In this document: positions 20,114-28,473 of the stretch, one piece after another
Layout of the letters: the number at the start of each line of letters is the position of its first letter
Numbering within the stretch: the stretch's first letter is position 1
Source: Bacteroides sp.
GTDB taxonomy: Bacteria > Bacteroidota > Bacteroidia > Bacteroidales > Bacteroidaceae
DNA length: 35,147 nt
Reading direction: 5' to 3'
NCBI GenBank assembly: GCA_017630035.1
Contig: JAGBWA010000020.1
Location: 1-35,147 of the forward strand
Notes under the pieces: model-generated
What the model was told of the DNA's origin: nothing
The model's input: only the letters and a program-made list of their open reading frames with translations
Database searches by the model: none
Made by a program: the position numbers and the translations under genes

Positions 20114-20114
20114 C

Positions 20115-21995
20115 ATGAGTGATATTATTCATCTGCTGCCCGATTCGGTGGCCAATCAAATTGCTGCTGGTGAGGTGATTCAACGCCCTGCCTCTGTGGT
20201 TAAGGAACTTGTGGAGAATGCCATAGATGCTGGTGCCACGAACATTCAAGTATTGGTTACCGATGCAGGAAAGACATGCATTCAAGTGGTGGATGATGGA
20301 AAAGGTATGTCCGAAACAGATGCACGTTTGTCGTTCGAACGTCATGCCACCTCAAAAATTAGTCAAGCATCTGATCTCTTTGCTTTGCGCACCATGGGAT
20401 TCCGTGGTGAGGCATTGGCGTCGATAGCAGCCGTGTCCGAAGTAGAACTGAAAACATGTCAAGCAGGCGCAGAGATTGGTACCCGATTGGTTATTGCTGG
20501 TTCCAAAGTAGAAACACAAGAGGTGTGCGCTTGTCCGCAAGGTTGCAATTTTCAAGTAAAGAACCTTTTCTTTAATGTTCCTGCCCGTCGTAAGTTCTTG
20601 AAGGCGAATAGCACAGAGTTGAGTAATGTCGTAACAGAGTTTGAACGTATTGCTTTGGTACATCCCGATGTATCGTTCAGTCTTTATAGTAACGATTCTG
20701 AGTTGCTGAACTTACCTGCATCTTCGTTGCGTCAACGAATCTTGAATGTGTTTGGTAAGAAGCTAAACCAGCAGCTATTGTCGATCGATGTGGAAACCTC
20801 CCTTACCAAGATAACTGGCTTTGTGGCCAAACCCGATACCGCACGCAAGAAAGGTGCACATCAATACTTCTTTGTCAATGGTCGTTATATGCGCCATCCC
20901 TATTTCCATAAAGCGGTGATGGAACCTTACGACCGTTTGATTCCAACAGGCGAACAGGTCTCTTATTTTATCTATTTCGATGTTGAACCAGCTAATATAG
21001 ATGTAAATATTCATCCAACAAAGACGGAGATTAAGTTTGAGAACGAACATGCCATTTGGCAAATACTTTCGGCTACAGTGAAAGAGGCATTGGGACGTTT
21101 CAATGCAGTGCCCTCTATCGACTTTGATACAGAGGATATGCCCGATATACCAGCCTTTGATGCCAATACAGCTGTTGCACCTCCAAAGGTGAATTACGAT
21201 GCGGGTTTCAATCCCTTTAAGTCATCGCGTGGAGGTTCGCATACTATGCCGGCCTATGAGCGAAAGATTTCGTCCGATTGGCAAAGCCTTTACGATGGTA
21301 TAGAAAAGTCTGCACCAGCGGCAAATGCTGAACTGATGTTTCCTTTCGAGGAAGAGATTCCGTCTTCAGCTATCTCTTCGTCGCTCAACGAAACCAATGG
21401 CAATGAGCTGCTTGCTCCGTCGCCCGTAGTGGAGAGTGGAGCACAATTTATGCAGTTCAAAGGGCGATATATACTTACTTCGGTTAAGTCGGGTTTGATG
21501 TTGATTGACCAGCATCGTGCTCATTTGTGTGTGCTTTACGAACGTTATATGCGTCGCATGGCTATGAAGCAAGGCATGTCGCAAGGCGTGTTGTTCCCCG
21601 AAGTGATACAACTGCCAGCTTCCGAAGCTACGGTACTCGATGCTATTTTCGATGACCTTTCTGCCGTTGGCTTCGAACTCTCCCCGTTGGGTGGTGGAAG
21701 CTATGCTATCAATGGCGTACCATCAGGTATTGAGGGATTGAACGCTGTAGAGTTGGTGCGTAACATGGTTCATACCGCTTTGGAGAAGGGCTTTGATGTA
21801 CGCGAAGAGGTGCAAGGTTTATTGGCACTAACCTTGGCGCGTGCTGCTGCTATCGTATATGGTCAGGTACTTATCAACGATGAGATGGCCTCGTTGGTTG
21901 GTGAACTTTTTGCATTGCCTTCGCCTGGTTATACCCCCGACGGACATGTAGTACTCTCTACCATTAAAGAAGAGGATATTCAGAAGTTGTTCTGA
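20115..21995 (+). CDS. mutL: DNA mismatch repair protein MutL
   Basis: MutL links MutS mismatch recognition to strand removal. The 626-residue protein has the GHKL ATPase motifs ENAIDAG (34-40), DDGKGM (60-65) and GFRGEAL (95-101), a low-complexity linker (about 340-440) and the C-terminal dimerisation domain. The endonuclease metal site, usually DQHAxxExxxxE, reads [12 protein letters not shown] (465-476). The first Glu is replaced by Leu, so nuclease activity is uncertain. The gene starts 1 bp after the small membrane protein and converges on trpS. Confidence 0.96.
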   Translation: MSDIIHLLPDSVANQIAAGEVIQRPASVVKELVENAIDAGATNIQVLVTDAGKTCIQVVDDGKGMSETDARLSFERHATSKISQASDLFALRTMGFRGEALASIAAVSEVELKTCQAGAEIGTRLVIAGSKVETQEVCACPQGCNFQVKNLFFNVPARRKFLKANSTELSNVVTEFERIALVHPDVSFSLYSNDSELLNLPASSLRQRILNVFGKKLNQQLLSIDVETSLTKITGFVAKPDTARKKGAHQYFFVNGRYMRHPYFHKAVMEPYDRLIPTGEQVSYFIYFDVEPANIDVNIHPTKTEIKFENEHAIWQILSATVKEALGRFNAVPSIDFDTEDMPDIPAFDANTAVAPPKVNYDAGFNPFKSSRGGSHTMPAYERKISSDWQSLYDGIEKSAPAANAELMFPFEEEIPSSAISSSLNETNGNELLAPSPVVESGAQFMQFKGRYILTSVKSGLMLIDQHRAHLCVLYERYMRRMAMKQGMSQGVLFPEVIQLPASEATVLDAIFDDLSAVGFELSPLGGGSYAINGVPSGIEGLNAVELVRNMVHTALEKGFDVREEVQGLLALTLARAAAIVYGQVLINDEMASLVGELFALPSPGYTPDGHVVLSTIKEEDIQKLF

Positions 21996-22020
21996 TAGGA
22001 GTTTACACCTTATATATAAT

Positions 22021-22041
22021 ATGCGCGCGTACGCGCGCGCG
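22021..22041. repeat. Alternating purine-pyrimidine tract with a 16-bp palindrome
   Basis: Twenty-one bases strictly alternate purine and pyrimidine, almost all G and C. GCGCGCGTACGCGCGC (22023-22038) is a perfect palindrome. In an AT-rich genome this is a striking candidate for Z-DNA or cruciform formation. Confidence 0.7.
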
Positions 22042-22087
22042 AAGAAAAAGGCATTCTAAATCATCTTAAAAACATGCCGCCAAATTC

Positions 22088-22234
22088 ACGCGCAATTTCC
22101 TCCGGAATCACGCACGATTCTTGCCGAAATTGCGCGTGATTTTCGTTGAATTTGCGAACGAATTCGGCAAGAATTGCGCGTGATTCCAGAGGAAATCCCG
22201 AACAAATTCGGAGGAAATCACGCGTGATTTTTTT
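22088..22234. repeat. Complex imperfect inverted-repeat element (REP-like)
   Basis: The element is built from copies of one module, AATTGCGCGTGATT (22128-22141 and 22172-22185), and its inverse forms (near 22086-22097, 22106-22119 and 22215-22230). Overall, 22091-22130 pairs with about 22160-22200 to make a hairpin of roughly 110 bp with scattered mismatches. The last module is the perfect palindrome AAATCACGCGTGATTT (22215-22230) followed by a T-run ending at 22234, which might also stop transcription of mutL. No gene is present. Confidence 0.65.
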
Positions 22235-22320
22235 AGTAGCTTTTTGTGAAAAGAAAGGATTTAACTTTGGATGCTATAAATAGCTGATTTATAGGAGTAT
22301 AAAATCCCGTATAGAAACAA

Positions 22321-22348
22321 TAAGGGGCATACAACTGTATGCCCCTTA
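22321..22348. terminator. Hairpin between convergent mutL and trpS
   Basis: A perfect 12-bp stem TAAGGGGCATAC / GTATGCCCCTTA has loop AACT and lies 23 bp past the trpS stop. The flanking T-runs are short, so it is a probable rather than certain terminator for trpS. Confidence 0.65.
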
Positions 22349-22371
22349 CTATGTATAATAAGGTGTAATGC

Positions 22372-23466
22372 TTATTCGGCTTTGAACTTGCGTGCTTGTT
22401 CGGCAATGAGTTCGGCGTCGTCGAAGTAGTTAATCTTCATGGCGCGGCGCACTTCATCAAGTGTTTGTGCGGCTTGTTCGCGAGCTACTTCGCAACCCTT
22501 CTTCAACATATCGTAGATGGCAGGGATGTCTTGTTCGAACTCTTTACGACGAGTGCGGATAGGCTCCAACTCTTCTTGCATAATGGCGGTGAGGAATTTC
22601 TTCACCTTCATGTCGCCCAATCCGCCACGTTGGTAGTGAGCTTTCAGTTCGGCAAGGTTGGCATAGTCGTTCCAATAACGTTCGAAGTGTTCGGGGCGGC
22701 AGAAGGCATCGAGGTAGGTGAATACGGTGTTGCCTTCAATTTGTCCGGGGTCTTCCACGCGGATGTGGTTGGGGTCGGTGTACATGCTCTTAATCTTCTT
22801 CGTTACCTCGTCGGCGCTGTCGCTCAAGTAGATACAGTTGCCAAGGCTCTTACTCATCTTGGCCTTACCGTCGGTACCTGGCAAGCGGAGGCAAGCTGCA
22901 TTATCGGGAAGGAGAATTTCTGGTTCAACAAGTGTTTCGCCATAGATGTGATTGAATCGGCGGACGATTTCGCGTGCTTGTTCAATCATCGGCTCTTGGT
23001 CTTCGCCTACAGGAACGGTAGTAGCTTTGAAGGCGGTGATGTCTGCTGCCTGGCTGATGGGGTAGGTGAAGAAGCCTACGGGGATGCTTGTTTCGAAGTT
23101 GCGCATTTGAATTTCGGTCTTCACGGTTGGGTTGCGTTGCAAGCGGCTCACGGTTACCAAGTCCATATAGTAGAACGAAAGTTCGCACAATTCGGGTATT
23201 TGCGATTGGATGAAGATGGTGCTTTTTGTTGGGTCAAGGCCGCAAGCCAAGTAGTCCAATGCCACTTCTATCACGTTTTGACGCACCTTTTCAGGATTGT
23301 CCATATTGTCGGTCAAAGCTTGTGCATCGGCTATAAAGATGAATGTCTTGTCGTAAAGACCAGAGTTTTGCAACTCTACTCTTCGACGCAACGAGCCAAC
23401 ATAGTGTCCGATGTGCAAGCGTCCGGTGGGGCGGTCGCCCGTAAGGATAATTTTTTCTTTTGCCAT
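22372..23466 (-). CDS. trpS: Tryptophanyl-tRNA synthetase
   Basis: TrpRS charges tRNA-Trp. The 364-residue class I synthetase has the opening [20 protein letters not shown] with HIGH at 18-21 and KMSKS at 203-207. The tryptophan-pocket region [20 protein letters not shown] (138-157) is also typical of TrpRS rather than TyrRS. Length is slightly above the usual 330-350. The gene is alone on the minus strand, divergent from carB, with a clear promoter at 23508-23538. Confidence 0.97.
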   Translation of the reverse strand: MAKEKIILTGDRPTGRLHIGHYVGSLRRRVELQNSGLYDKTFIFIADAQALTDNMDNPEKVRQNVIEVALDYLACGLDPTKSTIFIQSQIPELCELSFYYMDLVTVSRLQRNPTVKTEIQMRNFETSIPVGFFTYPISQAADITAFKATTVPVGEDQEPMIEQAREIVRRFNHIYGETLVEPEILLPDNAACLRLPGTDGKAKMSKSLGNCIYLSDSADEVTKKIKSMYTDPNHIRVEDPGQIEGNTVFTYLDAFCRPEHFERYWNDYANLAELKAHYQRGGLGDMKVKKFLTAIMQEELEPIRTRRKEFEQDIPAIYDMLKKGCEVAREQAAQTLDEVRRAMKINYFDDAELIAEQARKFKAE

Positions 23467-23507
23467 ATCTGTAGTTTGTTTTATACCTTATATATTTAAT
23501 AAAAATG

Positions 23508-23538
23508 CAAAGATAGTGCAAGCCGAGTGGAGAACAAA
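23508..23538 (-). promoter_or_regulatory. Promoter of trpS
   Basis: On the minus strand, TTTG (23538-23535) and TATCTTTG (23515-23508) are separated by exactly 19 bp. The trpS ATG follows about 42 bp downstream. Confidence 0.8.
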
Positions 23539-23656
23539 ATAAATGCCAATTTTTTTTCTTCCGAGGTGCAGCCTATCTTATTTAAAGATAGTGAAACGTG
23601 GGATGGGAGTGTGTACCCCCTCCAGAAGTGCTTCTCGTGTGCCAACCTTTTTCATG

Positions 23657-23731
23657 GCCTTGGCAGTGCACTGCCAAGGCTATGGCACTACACTGCCACA
23701 GGCTTGGCAAGAGAGTGCCATAGTTGTGGCA
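23657..23731. repeat. Phased array of alternating TGGCA/TGCCA half-sites
   Basis: Seven half-sites start at 23661, 23672, 23683, 23694, 23705, 23716 and 23727, exactly 11 bp apart. They alternate TGGCA and TGCCA, so the unit is a 22-bp tandem repeat of about 3.3 copies. The first unit lies in a perfect 24-bp palindrome (23657-23680), and CTATGGCACT (23680-23689) pairs with AGTGCCATAG (23714-23723). The array lies between divergent trpS and carB, about 44 bp before the carB -33 element. Short ORFs crossing it look spurious. Confidence 0.8.
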
Positions 23732-23774
23732 AAAAAGGAATAAAAGATAAAGTTGAAAAACTTTCTTCGTTTCG

Positions 23775-23806
23775 TTTGCGTATTCCCGAAATAAGTTGTT
23801 ACTTTG
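23775..23806 (+). promoter_or_regulatory. Probable promoter of the carB leader
   Basis: TTTG (23775-23778) and TTACTTTG (23799-23806, one mismatch to TAnnTTTG) are 20 bp apart. The predicted RNA start is near 23811. Confidence 0.6.
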
Positions 23807-23826
23807 CAAAAATTTTAAGGTAAGCA

Positions 23827-23919
23827 ATGAAATTTAGAGAAATGAACCATCCATACGACCTTTTTCCGGGTGCTACACATTCGACAGTCGATGGATTTTT
23901 TGTTTCTTTTTTGTTATAA
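23827..23919 (+). CDS. Putative 30-residue leader peptide of carB
   Basis: An ATG 16 bp or so after the predicted RNA start opens 30 codons, ending TAA at 23917-23919. The peptide starts MKFREMNHPYDLF and ends GFFVSFLL. Its last codons are written in a T-rich tract (17 T in 23896-23915), and its stop lies one base before the attenuator stem. There is no cluster of Arg codons. A second in-frame ATG is at 23842. The coding claim rests on position only; it is too short to judge by composition. Confidence 0.4.
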   Translation: MKFREMNHPYDLFPGATHSTVDGFFVSFLL

Positions 23920-23920
23920 G

Positions 23921-23956
23921 ATGCGTTGACCCTTCGCAGGGCGACGCATTTTTTTT
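23921..23956 (+). terminator. Intrinsic terminator (candidate attenuator) before carB
   Basis: A 12-bp stem with one bulged A (23921-23933 with 23938-23949) is capped by TCGC and ends in eight T residues. No other plus-strand gene precedes it, so it probably ends a carB leader transcript prematurely. A weaker upstream hairpin, ATCCATACGAC (23849-23859) with GTCGATGGAT (23887-23896), also runs into T-rich sequence. Confidence 0.75.
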
Positions 23957-23984
23957 GATTTTGCAGATTATATAAGAGAAAGAT

Positions 23985-26900
23985 ATGGAAAAGAAGAATT
24001 TGAAGAAAGTGCTTGTATTGGGCTCGGGTGCGCTCAAGATTGGTCAAGCAGGTGAATTCGACTACTCTGGCTCGCAAGCATTGAAGGCTTTGCGCGAGGA
24101 GGGCATCAAGTCGGTGTTGGTAAACCCTAATGTTGCAACTATCCAAACATCGGAAGGCATTGCCGACCAAGTGTATTTCTTGCCGGTTACTCCCTATTTC
24201 GTGGAAGAAATCATCAAGAAAGAACGTCCTGATGGCATCTTGTTGGCATTTGGTGGACAAACTGCTTTGAATTGCGGTACCGAACTCTACCAAAAAGGCG
24301 TGCTGAAAGAGTATGGCGTGCAAGTATTGGGTACATCGGTTGAGGCTATTATGAACACCGAAGACCGCGACCTCTTTGTGAAGCAACTCGATGAAATTCC
24401 AATGAAGACTCCAGTGAGCCAAGCTGTAGAAACTATGGAAGATGCTTTGAAAGCAGCACATAAGATTGGTTTCCCCGTAATGGTTCGTTCGGCATACGCT
24501 TTGGGTGGTCTTGGTAGTGGTATCTGCCAAAACGAAGAAGAGTTTGTGAAGTTGGCCGAAAGCGCATTTACTTTCTCAAATCAGATATTGGTAGAAGAGT
24601 CGTTGAAGGGATGGAAGGAGATTGAATTCGAGGTTATCCGCGATGCAAACGACCATTGCTTCACCGTTGCCAGCATGGAAAACTTCGACCCGCTGGGTAT
24701 TCACACCGGTGAATCAATCGTAGTAGCACCAACTTGCTCGCTTACCGACGAACAAGTGAAGATGTTGCAAGAGATTTCTGTAAAAGCCATCCGTCACTTG
24801 GGCATTGTGGGCGAATGTAACATCCAATATGCATTCAATGCCGTAACCAACGATTATCGTGTAATCGAAGTAAACGCTCGTCTTTCTCGCTCTTCTGCAT
24901 TGGCATCAAAAGCAACCGGTTATCCATTGGCATTCGTTGCCGCTAAGATTGCGTTGGGATACACCCTCGACGAAATCGGCGAAATGGGTACACCAAACTC
25001 AGCATACAAAGCACCCGAATTGGATTACCTCATCTGCAAGATTCCTCGTTGGGACTTGACTAAGTTCGTAGGCGTGAGCCGTGAGATTGGTTCTTCAATG
25101 AAGTCGGTGGGCGAAATCATGTCTATCGGTCGCTCGTTCGAAGAAGTTATCCAAAAAGGTCTTCGTATGATTGGTCAAGGTATGCACGGATTCGTTGGCA
25201 ACAACGGTGTGAAGTTTACCGACCTTGATCACGAATTGGCCAACCCAACCGACCTCCGTGTATTTGCCATTGCGCAAGCACTCGAAGAAGGCTATACCAT
25301 TGAACGCATTGTTGAACTTACTAAGATTGATGCATGGTTCATTGGTAAGTTGAAAAATATCGTTGACTACAAACAAAAATTATCAGCATACAACTCGCTT
25401 AGCGAAGTACCTGCCGAAGTGTTGCGTCAAGCTAAGATTTATGGCTTCTCCGACTTCCAAATTGCTCGCTTCGTAATGAAGCCACATGGCAACATGGAAA
25501 AAGAGATGCTCGAAATCCGTGCTCGTCGTAAAGAATTGGGCATCCTTCCTGCTGTGAAGCGTATCAATACCGTGGCAAGCGAACATCCCGAATTGACTAA
25601 CTATCTCTACTTGACTTATGCCGTAGAGGGTTACGATGTGAACTACTATAAGAACGAAAAGTCGGTAGTAGTACTTGGCTCGGGTGCTTACCGCATCGGT
25701 TCGTCGGTAGAGTTCGACTGGTGCTCGGTGAATGCCGTACAAACTGCTCGTAAGTTGGGGTACAAATCAATCATGATTAACTACAATCCTGAAACCGTAT
25801 CTACCGATTATGATATGTGCGACCGCCTTTACTTCGACGAACTTTCGTTCGAACGCGTACTCGACGTTATCGACCTTGAGCAACCACGTGGTGTAATTGT
25901 ATCGGTGGGCGGACAAATTCCTAACAACTTGGCCATGAAGCTCTATCGCCAATCAGTGCCTGTGTTGGGAACATCGCCAATCAGCATCGACCGTGCCGAA
26001 AACCGCAACAAGTTCTCGCACATGCTCGACACATTGGGTATTGACCAACCTGCTTGGCAAGAACTTACTAGCTTGGAAGATGTAAAGGGATTCGTTGAAA
26101 AAGTTGGCTATCCAGTGTTGGTTCGTCCTTCATACGTACTCTCGGGTGCGGCCATGAACGTTTGCTACGACGAAGACGAATTGAAAGAATTCCTCTCGTT
26201 GGCTGCTGAAGTATCGAAAGAATTCCCTGTTGTAGTGTCGCAATTCTTGCAAAACACCAAGGAAATCGAATTCGATGCCGTAGCGCAAAATGGTGAGGTT
26301 GTAGAATATGCAATCTCTGAACACGTAGAGTTTGCCGGTGTACACTCGGGCGATGCTACGCTTGTATTCCCAGCACAAAAGATTTACTTTGCAACGGCTC
26401 GTCGTATCAAGAAGATTAGCCGCCAAATTGCAAAGGAACTCAATATCTCAGGTCCGTTCAATATTCAATTCTTGGCACGCAACAACGAAGTGAAGGTTAT
26501 CGAGTGTAACCTCCGTGCTTCACGTTCATTCCCATTTGTATCGAAAGTGTTGAAGCGCAACTTTATCGAAACAGCTACCAAGATTATGCTCGATGCTCCA
26601 TATAGCAAGCCCGATAAGTCAGCATTCGACATCGACTGGATTGGTGTGAAGGCAAGTCAATTCTCATTCTCTCGTTTGCATAAGGCAGACCCCGTTTTGG
26701 GCGTAGATATGGCTTCGACTGGTGAAGTAGGTTGTATTGGTGATGACTTCTCTGAAGCATTGCTCAATGCCATGATTGCTACTGGCTTCTCAATTCCTTC
26801 GCCAGAGAAGGGCGTGATGTTCTCATCGGGTGCAATGAAGTCGAAGGTGGATTTGCTTGATGCAAGCCGCATGTTGTTTGCTAAGGGATATAAGATTTAC

Positions 26901-27215
26901 GCAACAGCTGGTACAGCAGCCTTCCTTAATGCACATGGCGTAAATACTGAGCCAGTGTTCTGGCCAGACGAACGTGCCGATGCCGACAACAACGTGATGA
27001 AGATGATTGCCGACCATAAGTTCGACTTGATTGTGAACATTCCAAAGAATCACACTAAGCGCGAGTTGACCAACGGATACAAGATTCGTCGTGGTGCTAT
27101 CGACCACAATATTCCGTTGATTACCAATGCTCGCTTGGCCGGTGCCTTTATCGAGGCCTTCTGCGAAATGAAGCAAGAAGATATTCAAATCAAGAGCTGG
27201 CAAGAGTATAAATAA
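23985..27215 (+). CDS. carB: Carbamoyl-phosphate synthase large subunit
   Basis: CarB makes carbamoyl phosphate from bicarbonate, ammonia and two ATP, feeding pyrimidines and arginine. The 1076-residue protein (E. coli 1073) has two homologous ATP-grasp halves. The first opens VLGSGALKIGQAGEFDYSG (11-29) with the ATP loop GGLGSG (174-179); the second opens VLGSGAYRIGSSVEFDW near 563. An MGS-type allosteric domain starts near 945, the site of UMP/ornithine control in E. coli. No carA (glutaminase subunit) is adjacent in this window. The leader suggests control by attenuation. Confidence 0.96.
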   Translation: MEKKNLKKVLVLGSGALKIGQAGEFDYSGSQALKALREEGIKSVLVNPNVATIQTSEGIADQVYFLPVTPYFVEEIIKKERPDGILLAFGGQTALNCGTELYQKGVLKEYGVQVLGTSVEAIMNTEDRDLFVKQLDEIPMKTPVSQAVETMEDALKAAHKIGFPVMVRSAYALGGLGSGICQNEEEFVKLAESAFTFSNQILVEESLKGWKEIEFEVIRDANDHCFTVASMENFDPLGIHTGESIVVAPTCSLTDEQVKMLQEISVKAIRHLGIVGECNIQYAFNAVTNDYRVIEVNARLSRSSALASKATGYPLAFVAAKIALGYTLDEIGEMGTPNSAYKAPELDYLICKIPRWDLTKFVGVSREIGSSMKSVGEIMSIGRSFEEVIQKGLRMIGQGMHGFVGNNGVKFTDLDHELANPTDLRVFAIAQALEEGYTIERIVELTKIDAWFIGKLKNIVDYKQKLSAYNSLSEVPAEVLRQAKIYGFSDFQIARFVMKPHGNMEKEMLEIRARRKELGILPAVKRINTVASEHPELTNYLYLTYAVEGYDVNYYKNEKSVVVLGSGAYRIGSSVEFDWCSVNAVQTARKLGYKSIMINYNPETVSTDYDMCDRLYFDELSFERVLDVIDLEQPRGVIVSVGGQIPNNLAMKLYRQSVPVLGTSPISIDRAENRNKFSHMLDTLGIDQPAWQELTSLEDVKGFVEKVGYPVLVRPSYVLSGAAMNVCYDEDELKEFLSLAAEVSKEFPVVVSQFLQNTKEIEFDAVAQNGEVVEYAISEHVEFAGVHSGDATLVFPAQKIYFATARRIKKISRQIAKELNISGPFNIQFLARNNEVKVIECNLRASRSFPFVSKVLKRNFIETATKIMLDAPYSKPDKSAFDIDWIGVKASQFSFSRLHKADPVLGVDMASTGEVGCIGDDFSEALLNAMIATGFSIPSPEKGVMFSSGAMKSKVDLLDASRMLFAKGYKIYATAGTAAFLNAHGVNTEPVFWPDERADADNNVMKMIADHKFDLIVNIPKNHTKRELTNGYKIRRGAIDHNIPLITNARLAGAFIEAFCEMKQEDIQIKSWQEYK

Positions 27216-27233
27216 ACTCCTATATTAGTATAG

Positions 27234-27270
27234 AAGAGCGATGCATTTGTGGTGTATCGCTCTTTTTTTT
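27234..27270 (+). terminator. Rho-independent terminator after carB
   Basis: An 11-bp stem with one G-T pair (27235-27245 with 27253-27263) has loop TTTGTGG and is followed by eight T residues. Confidence 0.9.
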
Positions 27271-27301
27271 ACGAAATATTTTAAGTTTCGAATAATTGTT
27301 A

Positions 27302-27309
27302 TACTTTTG
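27302..27309 (+). promoter_or_regulatory. -7 promoter element of the esterase pair
   Basis: TACTTTTG matches TAnnTTTG and lies 35 bp before the first esterase ATG. The -33 region is not clear. Confidence 0.55.
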
Positions 27310-27343
27310 TCTTGAAAATATGTAACCTTTAATAATTTTATCA

Positions 27344-28450
27344 ATGAAGAAACTGACTCTATTTTTTCTGGCACTGATAGCAATGTGTCAGATGCAGGCA
27401 CAACCCGGAGGTGGACGTATGATGCAAGTCTCTTCGCCGGTGGTAAATCCCGACAACACAGTTACGTTTAATTATCGTGATGCCAATGCAAAACAAGTAT
27501 TGGTCGATGTTCAATTTGCTGGTCGCCACGAGATGGTGAAAGGTGAAAATGGCGTGTGGTCAATTACATTAGGCCCTGCTGCACCAGACATCTATCCTTA
27601 TTGCTTTATTGTAGATGGTACAAGTGTAATGGACCCTCAAAATCCCGATTGGTTCCCCAACGAAGGCTTCAAGAATAGCTTGCTTGACATTCGCGGAACA
27701 GGCGAACCACTGATTCATGCTGTGAAGAACGTGCCTCATGGTTCGGTGGATTATGTAAATTATTACTCTGAAACATTAGGTTTGTATGGCAATGCAATTG
27801 TTTATACACCTCCTTTCTACGACCAAAATCCAGATAAGAAATATCCTGTATTCTACTTGATTAGTGGTACTACAGATACTGAAGAAGTATACTTCAAGGT
27901 AGGTCGTGTAAACTTTATCCTCGACAACTTGATTGCCGAAGGTGCAGCAAAGGAAATGATTGTGGTGCTTCCTTATGGCAACCCAATGAAGTATTATCCA
28001 GAAGGTACCGACTTGCGTGGAAAGGGTGATATGTTCAGCAAAGACTTGATTAACGATTTGATGCCTTTCGTAGAAAAGAACTATCGCACTATCAACGATC
28101 GCAACTATCGTGCTATCGGTGGCTTCTCGCGTGGTGGTAACCAAGGTTTGGCCAATGGTTTGCAAAACTTGGATAAGTTCTCTTACCTCTGCTCGTACAG
28201 CTCGTTCACTACAACTGCTATTCCTGGTGTGTATGACGATGCTGAAAAGACCAATAGCTTGATTAACCTTTTCTGGTTGGGCGTAGGTACCGATGATTTC
28301 TTGTATGGTAATGCCAAGGATTATATGGACTTCTTGGATGCAAAAGGTATTAAGAATGTGAAAGAATTTACATCGGATAAGTTTGGACACACATGGATGA
28401 ATGCCAAGTATTTCCTTGACAAATCGTTGAGATTGTTATTCCAAAAGTAA
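27344..28450 (+). CDS. Secreted CE1-type esterase with N-terminal E-set/CBM48-like domain (paralogue 1)
   Basis: The 368-residue protein has a signal peptide (cut after MQAQ, about residue 20) and an immunoglobulin-like E-set/CBM48-like domain (about 28-120). An esterase D / CE1 alpha-beta hydrolase domain follows (about 130-368). Likely nucleophile is Ser262 in GGFSRGG, with acid Asp317/318 in GTDDF and His349 in FGHTWMN. Related proteins in gut Bacteroidetes are feruloyl or acetyl-xylan esterases, so a plant polysaccharide side-chain substrate is plausible but inferred. The oxyanion-region motif is LISG (172-175) instead of the LIHG seen in the next gene, which may alter activity. Confidence 0.85.
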   Translation: MKKLTLFFLALIAMCQMQAQPGGGRMMQVSSPVVNPDNTVTFNYRDANAKQVLVDVQFAGRHEMVKGENGVWSITLGPAAPDIYPYCFIVDGTSVMDPQNPDWFPNEGFKNSLLDIRGTGEPLIHAVKNVPHGSVDYVNYYSETLGLYGNAIVYTPPFYDQNPDKKYPVFYLISGTTDTEEVYFKVGRVNFILDNLIAEGAAKEMIVVLPYGNPMKYYPEGTDLRGKGDMFSKDLINDLMPFVEKNYRTINDRNYRAIGGFSRGGNQGLANGLQNLDKFSYLCSYSSFTTTAIPGVYDDAEKTNSLINLFWLGVGTDDFLYGNAKDYMDFLDAKGIKNVKEFTSDKFGHTWMNAKYFLDKSLRLLFQK

Positions 28451-28473
28451 TCATTTTAAATCATTGACTCGTT

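Larger units (their letters stand above)
22003..22368. repeat. 11-bp inverted repeat at the ends of the mutL-trpS spacer
   Basis: TTACACCTTAT (22003-22013) recurs as its exact reverse complement ATAAGGTGTAA (22358-22368). Together they bracket almost the whole 376-bp gene-free interval. A related TATACCTTATATA lies beyond trpS, at about 23481-23493. Confidence 0.45.

Noticed and set aside
22396..23499. 367-codon plus-strand ORF antisense to trpS
   Set aside because: It is the mirror of the trpS coding strand, with no family resemblance and no promoter; the minus-strand frame has complete TrpRS motifs.
23527..23823. 98-codon plus-strand ORF and a minus-strand ORF (23582-23827) in the trpS-carB spacer
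   Set aside because: They cross the phased TGGCA array and the trpS and carB promoters, resemble no family, and their reading is explained by the repeat structure.
23949..23965. TGATTTTG after the carB attenuator as a separate carB promoter
   Set aside because: It mismatches TAnnTTTG at the second base and has no -33 element; the upstream promoter with 20-bp spacing is better, though this alternative is not excluded.
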